Shown piece by piece: positions 51,996 to 60,206 of a stretch of DNA of 64,000 bases. The stretch covers positions 1 to 64,000 of the forward strand of contig DATKHB010000027.1 of assembly GCA_035510455.1 (NCBI GenBank). The letters are read 5' to 3'. Both the position numbers and the translations under genes were made by a program. Within the stretch, counting starts at the first letter, position 1; each line of letters opens with the position of its first letter. Under the pieces are notes generated by a model. It was not told where the DNA came from, did not search any database, and saw only the letters and a list, made by a program, of their open reading frames with translations. This DNA is from DATKGL01 sp035510455 (GTDB lineage Bacteria; Patescibacteriota; Saccharimonadia; Saccharimonadales; UBA4665).

Positions 51996-52922
51996 ATGAA
52001 AGCTAGCCTAAAGGCGGGCGCTAGCCTTGGTTTTACCATTATAGAAGTAATGATTGTCTTGGCTATTTCGGGCGTAATACTATTTAGTGCCATTCTGATT
52101 TTTAACGGCCAGCAGGGTCAAACGGAGTTTAGCCAGGCAGTGAACCAGTTTCAAACTCAGTTACAAGCCACCATTAATGATGCTACTAACGGCTACTACC
52201 CCACAAGCAGTGCTTATCAATTTAGTTGTAGTCAGCCGTCAATTCTAGCTTTAAACCCGCCTCATTTTTCAAGCGCCCCGGCCTCACAGGGCACCAATAG
52301 CGGTTGTATATTTTTGGGTAAAGCCATGCAGTTTGCCGTAAGTTCAAGTGCGGACACCAAATCGCCGCTAATAGATGTTTATACGATCGTTGGCAACCAA
52401 AATGAACCTGGGGTAACACCTACGACTCCCTCCCAAAGTGTTTATGATTCCATCCCAGTAGTTCTGGCCGATACAGGAGGCGAGAACATCAACTTCCCAC
52501 CAGCGGGTATATACACCCTTGAAAACGGTGCATACATTAAGTGCATCGAGCCGTCAGTTTATGATCCTTCAAACTGCAGTAGTCACCATTCTCCGACAGG
52601 AGCAGTTGCATTTGCCATAAACTCAACCGTTAACCCCATAAATACTCCTGCAGGAAGTCAACAGGTAACAACTGATAGTGCAATCTTATTAAATGGCCCT
52701 GGCGTTAAGCTTGGCCTACCAGGAGCAGGAATGAATGGTGGAGGAAGCACAGTCCAGGCTATCAACAACGCTTTAGGTAATATCTCAACTGTTCAGCATG
52801 GGATATCCATTTGTTTGATTGATAACACTCGAGCAGCGATAATATCGGTGGGTGTTAATAACACCGAATCACTAGTCAATGTCGACATTGTAAGTATTAA
52901 TGGCGCAGGAGCTTGTTCATGA
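51996..52922 (+). CDS. Minor pilin-like protein (GspH/FimT-type)
   Basis: The 308-residue protein has a prepilin leader cleaved before FTIIEVMIVLAISGVILFSAILIF (after Gly12) and a long exported beta-rich domain with several Cys. At 308 residues it is much larger than a major pilin. Minor pilins form the priming complex at the pilus tip. Its TGA overlaps the next ATG (52919). Confidence 0.8.
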   Translation: MKASLKAGASLGFTIIEVMIVLAISGVILFSAILIFNGQQGQTEFSQAVNQFQTQLQATINDATNGYYPTSSAYQFSCSQPSILALNPPHFSSAPASQGTNSGCIFLGKAMQFAVSSSADTKSPLIDVYTIVGNQNEPGVTPTTPSQSVYDSIPVVLADTGGENINFPPAGIYTLENGAYIKCIEPSVYDPSNCSSHHSPTGAVAFAINSTVNPINTPAGSQQVTTDSAILLNGPGVKLGLPGAGMNGGGSTVQAINNALGNISTVQHGISICLIDNTRAAIISVGVNNTESLVNVDIVSINGAGACS

Positions 52923-53425
52923 CTATAAAACTAGGTAAGCGTGGCGATACAATCGTGGAAGTACTTCTAGCTATAGCGATATCAAGCTTTGCTCTAACGG
53001 CTGGTTACGCTTCTGTTGACAACAGCCTTATAACGGAAAGGCAGGCGCAGGATCGAAGTGAAGCAGTCCAAATGGTTCAAAGCCAAGTCGAGACCCTAAA
53101 TGACCTTTATAACGCTGGCTCGTCTGATATTGTTGCCGCAGTTAAAAGCGACCGACCATTCTGTATCGATAACACAACTCGAGAATACGACGCCGCACCA
53201 ACAGGCTGTAATTTCAGCCCGTTGAGCATATCTCCAACTCACCCAACTGGCTATATTGATGCGAGTATATCACCGGCCCCGTACTATACCATTACAATGA
53301 TAAATAGCTCGAACTCTATAACAAGCCCGTCTTTTCCGGTAGTTCAAGTAACCGTAAATGCCAAATGGATTAATGCTGGCGGTGGAACGCCAGACAGTAT
53401 GACAGTTGTATATAGATTGAATTAA
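52919..53425 (+). CDS. Minor pilin-like protein (PilV-type)
   Basis: The 168-residue protein starts MTIKLGKRGDTIVEVLLAIAISSFALTAGY, with prepilin cleavage after Gly9 and Asp-Thr-Ile-Val-Glu in place of Phe-Thr-Ile-Ile-Glu, a PilV-like variation. The exported domain carries two Cys. ATGA coupling to the upstream gene and the small gap (6 bases) to the next make a four-gene minor pilin operon. Confidence 0.78.
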   Translation: MTIKLGKRGDTIVEVLLAIAISSFALTAGYASVDNSLITERQAQDRSEAVQMVQSQVETLNDLYNAGSSDIVAAVKSDRPFCIDNTTREYDAAPTGCNFSPLSISPTHPTGYIDASISPAPYYTITMINSSNSITSPSFPVVQVTVNAKWINAGGGTPDSMTVVYRLN

Positions 53426-53431
53426 TTACAA

Positions 53432-54121
53432 ATGAAAAAAATATTGCATTTCAACAAGCGATCTTTGGGTAATTCAGGCTTTACAATCATAGAACTAATG
53501 ATCGCTACGGCTGTCTTTTCAGTCGTTTTGATAATAATAGTTTTTAGCATCATCAGCATTACCAGAACTTATACCAGGGGTATTACTCAAACAAATACCC
53601 AAAACATTGCTCGTAACATTGTTAATGATGTGTCACAAGCAATAGAGTTTGATGGCTGTGGAGGTACTGATGGTGCTTGCTCAGCTACCGAAGCTAATCC
53701 AACGCCCGGGACTGGGTACAGTTTCTGTGTAGGCAGTAGAGAATATATATATCAGATAGGTTGGGAAGTCGAACCTAGTTTTTTGGCCACCGATCAACAT
53801 AGCGTAAACGGTTTAGTGGTAACTGATCCTAATCCGGCGGGCTCGACCTGTCCTGGCCCCTCTAGGACTTTTAAGAAAACATTGGTACCTAATGGCACTG
53901 AATTTTTGAATCCCAATATGCGTCTGTCGTATTTCAATATATCTGAAGTGGGGAGTACGGATCTTTACAACGTTGACGTCGAGGTTGTTTACGGAGGAAG
54001 TTCTGTACTCCAGAACCCCACTGCGAGTAACGGTACTACAGCGTGCCTAGGTACTGTAGTTCAGCAAGATTTTTGCGCTACAGCCAAACTAGATACTGTA
54101 GTACAAGAACGGATAGATTGA
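53432..54121 (+). CDS. Minor pilin-like protein (PilW-type)
   Basis: The 229-residue protein has a leader ending NSG before FTIIELMIATAVFSVVLIIIVF, a helix (TQNIARNIVNDVSQAIEFD) and a beta-rich C-terminus. Cys are present in several loops. By order and helix pattern it is PilW/GspJ-like. Confidence 0.78.
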   Translation: MKKILHFNKRSLGNSGFTIIELMIATAVFSVVLIIIVFSIISITRTYTRGITQTNTQNIARNIVNDVSQAIEFDGCGGTDGACSATEANPTPGTGYSFCVGSREYIYQIGWEVEPSFLATDQHSVNGLVVTDPNPAGSTCPGPSRTFKKTLVPNGTEFLNPNMRLSYFNISEVGSTDLYNVDVEVVYGGSSVLQNPTASNGTTACLGTVVQQDFCATAKLDTVVQERID

Positions 54122-54145
54122 GTATAATTATCTTAAGGAACATAC

Positions 54146-55267
54146 ATGAATAGACACATAAAACTAGACTCTGACCAATCCGGAATAGCCTCGATTCTGG
54201 TGACCATAATAATGATGATCATCGTAAGCCTAATAGTGCTGGGATTTGGGCAACTCTCTAACAGAGAACAATCGGAAGCTCTGGATCGTCAACTAAGTAC
54301 ACAAGCTTTTTATGCCGCTGAGAGTGGTGTAAATGATGCGACCGCTGCAGTTAGTAACTTTTTGGTTAATAACCCAGGCGGAACTATTTCTCCAAGCAAA
54401 ACCTGTGAACCACCCTCACCATATATTACCGGTACCGACACTACCTTGTTACCCAATCGTGGGTCCAACTCCACTGTTCTAGCCTACACTTGTTTGTTGG
54501 TCACTCCCACACCGTCCACCCTAGTTTATGCCGACATTAAACTAAATCAGTCGCAAATAATTTATATTGATCCAGGGTCTGGTTCTTTTAGTCAACTGAT
54601 GTTCAGTTGGCAGGACAGTAGTGGGTTGCCCCCTCAAGCGCGATACAACTGTAACCCGGATGCAACTGACCCAACAGGCTTTCCACCAACAGCGTCTTGG
54701 GGGCCTGCGTGTGGAGCTGGGGTGCTCAGAATTGACGTTGTGCCGGCAACTGGCCTAAACGCCTTCACCCAAGACAATGTTTACTTTCTGTATCCTGCGT
54801 CTGGACCCGAAAATGGTTACGGTAGGGGTAATCTAGCTAGCTCGCCTAATGGTAGTGTTTTAAAGGCTAGTTGTTATACGGGTAATTCCGATGGTCAAAC
54901 GATGCCCGAGTCCTGTAATCTTAGACTAAAGGGGTTAGACGGCGGAGCTTATTATCTAAGAGTTTTGCCTATCTACGACAGCCAGTCACTTACAATATCT
55001 AGCCCTGATCCTACTGATGTCTCTAAACTATCTGGTACTTTTAACGGAGATCAGATACAGGTAGATTCTACCGGAAGAGCCGGTACTGTACTCCGCCGAA
55101 TCAGAGCATACGTACCCATACAACCGTCTGGTAGCTACCCAGATTTTGCTATCCAATCGACAACATCTATTTGTAAAGAGTTTGATTATATCCCCGGCTC
55201 ATCTACCCCGGTCCCTCCTCCGCCAGGTATCTCCTATTATGGTACTGATGGCTGCGCGTACCCTTAA
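54146..55267 (+). CDS. PilX-like minor pilus protein
   Basis: The 373-residue protein has a short N-terminus, SGIASILVTIIMMIIVSLIVLGFGQLSNREQSEALDRQLSTQAFYAAESGVNDA. The hydrophobic helix followed by A-F-Y-A-A-E-S-G is a PilX N-terminal signature. The exported part is long with many Pro and Cys. It lies last in the minor pilin operon and ends seven bases before a convergent recombinase gene. Together the four minor proteins would build the tip. Confidence 0.75.
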   Translation: MNRHIKLDSDQSGIASILVTIIMMIIVSLIVLGFGQLSNREQSEALDRQLSTQAFYAAESGVNDATAAVSNFLVNNPGGTISPSKTCEPPSPYITGTDTTLLPNRGSNSTVLAYTCLLVTPTPSTLVYADIKLNQSQIIYIDPGSGSFSQLMFSWQDSSGLPPQARYNCNPDATDPTGFPPTASWGPACGAGVLRIDVVPATGLNAFTQDNVYFLYPASGPENGYGRGNLASSPNGSVLKASCYTGNSDGQTMPESCNLRLKGLDGGAYYLRVLPIYDSQSLTISSPDPTDVSKLSGTFNGDQIQVDSTGRAGTVLRRIRAYVPIQPSGSYPDFAIQSTTSICKEFDYIPGSSTPVPPPPGISYYGTDGCAYP

Positions 55268-55274
55268 TGCGCCA

Positions 55275-56186
55275 CTAGCCGTGTCGATGAAATTTTTGGT
55301 GAACGCTCTTTAGGTGGGGATCGGTCACGTGTGTATAGATCTGAGTTGTTGCGATATTACTATGGCCCAGCATGGCCTGAACGCTTCTCAGATCAGCTCC
55401 GTTCATGATTAAATCGGTTGCGAAGCTGTGCCTTAGGGTATGAGGTGACACATGCTTAGTTATGCCAGCTAGAAGGGCATAACGGCCAACTAGACGCTGA
55501 ATGCTTCTCGCCGTCAATCTGTGATAATTACCGCTTAAATCCACTTGCTTGCGACCACTGTATCTAATAAATAATGGTCTAGTGGTGTCTTTACGCATAT
55601 CGAGGTATTTTTGTATCCAGTCAGCGGCCTCTTGGCTTATAAATATCGGACGATCCTTTTGGCCTTTGCCACGAACCATAAACTCACGACGCTTTAAATT
55701 GATATGATCCTTATCTAATCCCACCAATTCTGAAACTCTAAGCCCGCTTGAAAAAAGCAGCTCGAGTATAGCTCGATCCCTCAACCCAGATATTTTATTG
55801 ATATCAGGTTGCTTAAATACACGTTCCAGCTCTTCTGGGCTTAGAAAGGAAACTTGTTTACGCACGGTTCTCGCAAGCTCGACTTTATCTGGCGGCATAC
55901 AACTAATATCGCGTTTTGAACAAAACTTAAGAAAACTTCTTAAAGCAATCAGGTGATAATTTTGAGTAGACTTTTGCAGTTCATCGCTAACGTTAGTGCC
56001 CAATCTATTAAGCCAAAGTCGCCACTTGCGAACTAGCTCCGGGTCAATTGCCGACACTTTAATATCGCCGGCAAAGTCGGACAAGCGAGTTAAATAATGA
56101 TCATAATTGGAGATCGTCTTTTGTGATCTGTTTTGTTCAATTTCCAAGTATTCTAGGAAGTCGGTTTTAGCTTTAGCGAATTGCAC
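55275..56186 (-). CDS. xerC: Tyrosine recombinase (XerC/XerD-type)
   Basis: The 303-residue protein has an N-terminal SAM-like DNA-binding domain and a catalytic domain with Arg (SSGLRVSEL), Lys (VRGKGQKDR), His-x-x-Arg (HTLRHSFATDL), His (GHSNIATTQ) and Tyr (IYTHV). It probably resolves chromosome dimers at dif together with FtsK, which is encoded upstream in the window; only one Xer is visible here. It starts with GTG, and TATAAT on the minus strand (56193-56198) ends 6 bases before it. This points to a leaderless GTG-start mRNA. Confidence 0.93.
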   Translation of the reverse strand: MQFAKAKTDFLEYLEIEQNRSQKTISNYDHYLTRLSDFAGDIKVSAIDPELVRKWRLWLNRLGTNVSDELQKSTQNYHLIALRSFLKFCSKRDISCMPPDKVELARTVRKQVSFLSPEELERVFKQPDINKISGLRDRAILELLFSSGLRVSELVGLDKDHINLKRREFMVRGKGQKDRPIFISQEAADWIQKYLDMRKDTTRPLFIRYSGRKQVDLSGNYHRLTARSIQRLVGRYALLAGITKHVSPHTLRHSFATDLIMNGADLRSVQAMLGHSNIATTQIYTHVTDPHLKSVHQKFHRHG

Positions 56187-56276
56187 ATAGAGATTATAAC
56201 ATTTTGCGACATCTAGTTATCTTCAATTAACCTATGTCATCTGGTACAATTACAGTAAATTAAATAAGGGAAATAC

Positions 56277-56792
56277 ATGGAAAGAACTTTTGTCATTCTG
56301 AAGCCTGATGCTCTACAAAGAGCAATTTCTGGAGAAATTGTCAGTCGTTTCGAGCGTGTGGGTCTAAAGATCATCGCCTTAAAGATGGTTCACCCGGATA
56401 AGGACCACTATTATCATCACTATGAGAACATCGGGAAGATGGTTTCTCGAAGAGGTCAGAGCGCGTTTGATGTGACACTTGATTTTATGCAAATTGGTCC
56501 AGTAATCGTGATGGTTTTAGAAGGAGTAGAGGCTATAAGTTTAGTCCGAAAGATGGTCGGTACCACCGAACCCAAGAGCGCATTGCCGGGGACAGTCAGA
56601 GGAGATTATGCACATATAAGCTTTGACTATGCTAATAGTGAAGGTGTAACAATACCTAATCTTGTACATGCTTCGGGCGATAAAGCTGATGCCGATAAGG
56701 AGATAGCTCACTGGTTTTCTAAAGATGAGATCTTTGATTACGACACAGTCCATAGTAAGTACACGATAGTTAATATGACTAATAAGAAATAA
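56277..56792 (+). CDS. ndk: Nucleoside-diphosphate kinase
   Basis: The 171-residue protein has MERTFVILKPDALQR at the start and the active site NLVHASGDKADA, in which the catalytic His lies within the N-x-x-H-[GA]-S-D-like motif. It transfers gamma phosphate among nucleoside triphosphates. It is about 20-30 residues longer than the typical 140-150, with an added C-terminal stretch. AAGGGA lies before ATG and a TACAAT farther upstream, so it has a leader. A tRNA gene begins 6 bases after the stop. Confidence 0.93.
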   Translation: MERTFVILKPDALQRAISGEIVSRFERVGLKIIALKMVHPDKDHYYHHYENIGKMVSRRGQSAFDVTLDFMQIGPVIVMVLEGVEAISLVRKMVGTTEPKSALPGTVRGDYAHISFDYANSEGVTIPNLVHASGDKADADKEIAHWFSKDEIFDYDTVHSKYTIVNMTNKK

Positions 56793-56798
56793 ATTTGC

Positions 56799-56873
56799 GC
56801 CCCTGTAGTTCAATGGATAAAACAACTCCGTCCTAAGGAGAAGCTCCACGTTCGAATCGTGGTGGGGGCACCA
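56799..56873 (+). tRNA. tRNA-Arg (anticodon CCU)
   Basis: A 75-base cloverleaf can be folded: acceptor GCCCCTG (56799-56805) with TGGGGGC including two wobble pairs, a D-arm, anticodon stem-loop with loop GTCCTAA (anticodon CCT), and T-arm CCACG-TTCGAAT-CGTGG. CCA is encoded at 56871-56873. It reads AGG codons. The acceptor stem has a weak lower end, which is unusual but acceptable. Confidence 0.85.
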
Positions 56874-56923
56874 ATTGATATCTAACTAGTTTTTCAATCA
56901 TTTTATAGGTTACAATAACGGCT

Positions 56924-57484
56924 ATGGCTACAAAGTATTTTGCTGATCAATTCGATGACGAGGAGGTGTTGTTTGTCTTTAGAAAACACCCAATTGTTAT
57001 GCGAAAAGGTTTAGTCTTTGGTATGTTAGCTATATTGGTTGGTTTGTTGCCGGCCGCCATAAAACCAAGTTTGGGTTTTGGCTGGTTCTTTGGAGGGGTA
57101 GGAGCTGGTTTTCTATTAGGCATTCTGATAATGCTGCCTTATTGGATAACTTGGCACTATAGCGTATTCATCGTTACAGATAAGCGGCTTATTCAGATAA
57201 CTCAAAAGGGCTTCCTGCATCGAGCAGTAGTTGACATGGGCTTAAACCAAATACAGATGATCAACTATCAAATCGCCGGTCTCGAGGAAACTTTACTGGG
57301 TTTTGGTACAATAGTTATGCAAACATTTGTAGGAGACTTGGTTATTCATACGGTTCATCATCCCGCTAAGATCCAAAAGAAATTACTAGAAATATTAAGA
57401 GAGAGGGGAATAGTAGCTAATCAGTTTCCAGCGATGGAAGACGATGTGGAGAATGCTGACCTTGAGCAAGAGAATGAAGCATAA
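56924..57484 (+). CDS. Bacterial PH-domain membrane protein (bPH2-type)
   Basis: The 186-residue protein has two membrane segments (about residues 28-47 and 52-75) followed by a PH-like domain (YSVFIVTDKRLIQITQKGFLHRAVVDMGLNQIQMINYQ ... GTIVMQTFVGDLVIHTVHHPAKIQ), as in YdbS/YdbT-type proteins. Its role is unknown, probably membrane-associated. TACAAT (56911-56916) ends 7 bases before ATG. The end overlaps the next gene. Confidence 0.8.
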   Translation: MATKYFADQFDDEEVLFVFRKHPIVMRKGLVFGMLAILVGLLPAAIKPSLGFGWFFGGVGAGFLLGILIMLPYWITWHYSVFIVTDKRLIQITQKGFLHRAVVDMGLNQIQMINYQIAGLEETLLGFGTIVMQTFVGDLVIHTVHHPAKIQKKLLEILRERGIVANQFPAMEDDVENADLEQENEA

Positions 57485-58553
57485 CGCAAAAAAAATATTA
57501 TCCAAGATACCAGTCCGTCGAAAAAAGAAAGATGTAGCTGCGAGATTCGATGAGGCGGTTCAAAATCTACCAAAAATTACTAACGATACGGTCTCGGAAC
57601 ACCGTGAAGAAGTCCTGTCCACTGCGCGCAAGTATATATATCCACTTCAACATTCAAAACATCGTATAGTTGTTATATCAACCATATTATTTACGCTAGT
57701 CGTGCTATTGTTCTTTTCTTATTGCGGACTGGCTCTCTATAGATTCCAGTCTAATTCTGGGTTTATCTATGGGGTTACACAAGTCATACCTTTCCCGATA
57801 GCAAAGGCTGGCCCAAGCTATGTATCTTATGATAGCTATCTCTTTGAACTTAGGCATTACACGCACTACTATCAAACTCAGCAAGGCATTAACTTTAATA
57901 GCCCAGCAGGTAAGGACCAGCTCAACAGCTTTAAGCATCAGGCATTACGGGAGGTGATTGCAGACGCATTTGTTAAGCAATTAGCTAGTAGAAACAATGT
58001 ATCGGTCTCTAGCCAACAGCTAAATAACGAAGTTGATCTAATACGCTACCAAGACGGATTAAGTAATAATGAAAAAGAATTTGAGGACGTACTAAGCCAA
58101 TTTTGGGGATGGACGGTGGCTGATTTTAAGCAAGAACTAAAACAACAACTCCTAAGCCAGGATGTAGTAGCAAAATTAGATACAGCGACCAATCAACGCG
58201 CTCAGTCAGTTTTGGCGGCTCTTCAAAACGGGGCAGACTTCGGGACACTGGCTGGTGAGTACTCTGATGACACAACGACCAAGAGCAACGGAGGCCAATT
58301 CAGCTTCTTGATCACCCAAACAACGCGCAACCTCTCTCCGCAGACCCTAAACACTATTTTGAATCTTAAACCAGGTCAGATATCTGGGATAATTAATATC
58401 GGTAATGCACTAGAAATAGATAAGGTGATATCTACTACCAACGGAAACATACAAGCCGCTCATATATTGTTTAATTTTAATAGCATCAATACTTACTTAC
58501 AGCCCCTAGAGGCTAAAGAAAAAATCCATACCTATATAAAGCTTCCCGCTTAG
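57474..58553 (+). CDS. Membrane-anchored parvulin-like peptidyl-prolyl isomerase
   Basis: The 359-residue protein has a Lys/Arg-rich cytoplasmic N-terminus, one membrane segment (about residues 63-85), a SurA N-like helical region and a rotamase (parvulin) domain from about 235 (VLAALQNGADFGTLAGEYSDDTTTKSNGGQFSF). It would fold exported proteins such as pilins and adhesins outside the cell. ATG 57474 overlaps the upstream PH-gene stop by 11 bases. An earlier in-frame ATG (57444) is possible. Confidence 0.75.
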   Translation: MKHNAKKILSKIPVRRKKKDVAARFDEAVQNLPKITNDTVSEHREEVLSTARKYIYPLQHSKHRIVVISTILFTLVVLLFFSYCGLALYRFQSNSGFIYGVTQVIPFPIAKAGPSYVSYDSYLFELRHYTHYYQTQQGINFNSPAGKDQLNSFKHQALREVIADAFVKQLASRNNVSVSSQQLNNEVDLIRYQDGLSNNEKEFEDVLSQFWGWTVADFKQELKQQLLSQDVVAKLDTATNQRAQSVLAALQNGADFGTLAGEYSDDTTTKSNGGQFSFLITQTTRNLSPQTLNTILNLKPGQISGIINIGNALEIDKVISTTNGNIQAAHILFNFNSINTYLQPLEAKEKIHTYIKLPA

Positions 58554-58621
58554 TTAAGTTTGATTTTTACGGGTTAGGCTGATATGATGACCTCTGTTCT
58601 AGGCTTCATTATTTATACTAT

Positions 58622-58698
58622 GGGCTCGTGGTGTAGTGGCCTAACATGCCTCCCTGTCACGGAGGAGATCGCCGGTTCAAATCCGGTCGAGCCCGCCA
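58622..58698 (+). tRNA. tRNA-Asp (anticodon GUC), integration site of the downstream element
   Basis: The 77-base cloverleaf is well formed: acceptor GGGCTCG (58622-58628) with CGAGCCC (58688-58694), anticodon loop CTGTCAC (anticodon GTC) in a CCTCC/GGAGG stem, T-arm GCCGG-TTCAAAT-CCGGT and encoded CCA (58696-58698). The minus-strand recombinase frame reads into its 3' half. Integrative elements commonly use tRNA 3' ends as attachment sites and restore the gene on insertion. Confidence 0.93.
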
Positions 58699-60156
58699 AT
58701 CTGCATTTTGAGAGCACTCTGCGATTACATCAAAGGGTGCTTTTAGATTAGAAACGAGCTTTTTATCGTGTATTTCCAAGTTAGATAGTAGAAACCGCAA
58801 TAGCTTTGATTTTAAGGCTGCTTTCGAACTTTGGAACAACTTAGGGGCTTTTGCAGCTATCTCTAACAGATACGAGCTGGTCAACATAAAGGATTTGTCG
58901 TTATGCGTTAGGCTCATTAGCTGCTCGTCTAATTGCTCTTGCCGAGCCTTATAGTCTTTAACATATTCGTCATAGTCAGTGAGAGTAATACGCCCGTCGA
59001 GCCTGTCCTCGTATAAAACACGCAGCTTTTTCTGTATTGTGTCGTATTCGGCACGGGTTTGTTCTATGGCGTTGGCGTAGTAAAGCTGCTGGTTATCGTG
59101 GTGCTTACGCAGCTCGTCAATCACATAACTGATTATGTCCTCGTTCATTTCCAGCTTGCCGACAAGCTCGGCTATCTGTGGCACAAGCTCACTTTCTTTG
59201 ATATGCACCTGTTTGCACGGACCTTTGCCCTTGCTGCAATGCATATAAACCTTACCTTTGGCCGTATAGGACGACACACTACAACCGCAACTACCGCATT
59301 TGAGCAGCCCGTTAAACGTGTAATCGGTAGCTTGGGTCTTAGTTTTGTTATTGGTGCGTTGGTCATTTACTGCTTGCACTTTATCGTATAGCTTACGGCT
59401 GATAAGCGGTTCATATTTGTGTGTGTAGAGTTTGTTGCTATATCGCATAACGCCGTGATAGAACGGGTTTTTAAGTATCTGCTCGACGTGGCGTTGGCAC
59501 ATCAGGTTTTGCTTTGGCGTATTGTTCCGTAAGCCTTGCTCACGCAACTCGGCGGCAATGGCACGATATGGCTTACCAAGTGACCGCATTTGAAAGGCTT
59601 TAATTATATACGGTGCTCTGGCAGCGTCTTGCACAATGGTCGTTTCTTTATCGCTAATACGCTGATTAAGATAGCCAATGGGTGCTTTACCAGGCCACTC
59701 GCCGTCATGTAGCTTTTGCTCAAAGCGACGCTTCACGTTATCTCTAATGCTGTCGGAGTAGTATTTTGCCAGCACAACTCCAATACCGAGCCTAAACAAG
59801 TCGGACGCTGGCGAGTTTTTGTGAACAAACAAATTGTCCGACGGAAAGTGTAACTCTATTTTGCCAGCCTCACGCAGCTTGTTCAGTGCTTTTACCTCGT
59901 TTTGGTGCAAGTCACGGCTAAAGCGGTCTATCTTGTCAAAGACGACAATGCTTTCTGCTGGATATGCCTGAATTGCTTTTACAATCTCTGCAAACTCGGT
60001 TCGAGTGTCCTTGTAGGCTGTTTCGTCAAACTCAAATAACTCGTAATCATAGCCTTGCTGCTCGGCGTATGCCTTAATTCGCATTACCTGGGCAGGTAAG
60101 GCTTGGCGTTGGTCTACGTCCGATACTCTGGCTATCAAAAATGCTTTAGTTTTCAT
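58657..60156 (-). CDS. Large serine recombinase (integrase)
   Basis: The 499-residue protein has a resolvase catalytic domain with Ser nucleophile in ARVSDVDQRQ (about residue 12) and DKIDRFSRD, a recombinase domain (GKAPIGYLNQ; HVEQILKNPFYHGVMRY), an intact zinc ribbon (KCGSCGCSV ... HCSKGKGPCK) and a coiled-coil C-terminus. It catalyses site-specific integration and excision. The last 14 residues (ADWRARPDLNRRSPP) are encoded by the reverse strand of tRNA-Asp, so the frame runs through the attachment site and may stop elsewhere in the excised circle. AAGGGA precedes the ATG. Confidence 0.93.
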   Translation of the reverse strand: MKTKAFLIARVSDVDQRQALPAQVMRIKAYAEQQGYDYELFEFDETAYKDTRTEFAEIVKAIQAYPAESIVVFDKIDRFSRDLHQNEVKALNKLREAGKIELHFPSDNLFVHKNSPASDLFRLGIGVVLAKYYSDSIRDNVKRRFEQKLHDGEWPGKAPIGYLNQRISDKETTIVQDAARAPYIIKAFQMRSLGKPYRAIAAELREQGLRNNTPKQNLMCQRHVEQILKNPFYHGVMRYSNKLYTHKYEPLISRKLYDKVQAVNDQRTNNKTKTQATDYTFNGLLKCGSCGCSVSSYTAKGKVYMHCSKGKGPCKQVHIKESELVPQIAELVGKLEMNEDIISYVIDELRKHHDNQQLYYANAIEQTRAEYDTIQKKLRVLYEDRLDGRITLTDYDEYVKDYKARQEQLDEQLMSLTHNDKSFMLTSSYLLEIAAKAPKLFQSSKAALKSKLLRFLLSNLEIHDKKLVSNLKAPFDVIAECSQNADWRARPDLNRRSPP

Positions 60157-60206
60157 ATGTGTCCCTTCTCTTTAATTATATAACATTTAGTAACAACAAG
60201 TAACAA

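Noticed and set aside
58657..58698. Recombinase C-terminus as a functional domain
   Set aside because: The residues are the antisense reading of tRNA-Asp and are a by-product of integration, so no function is assigned.
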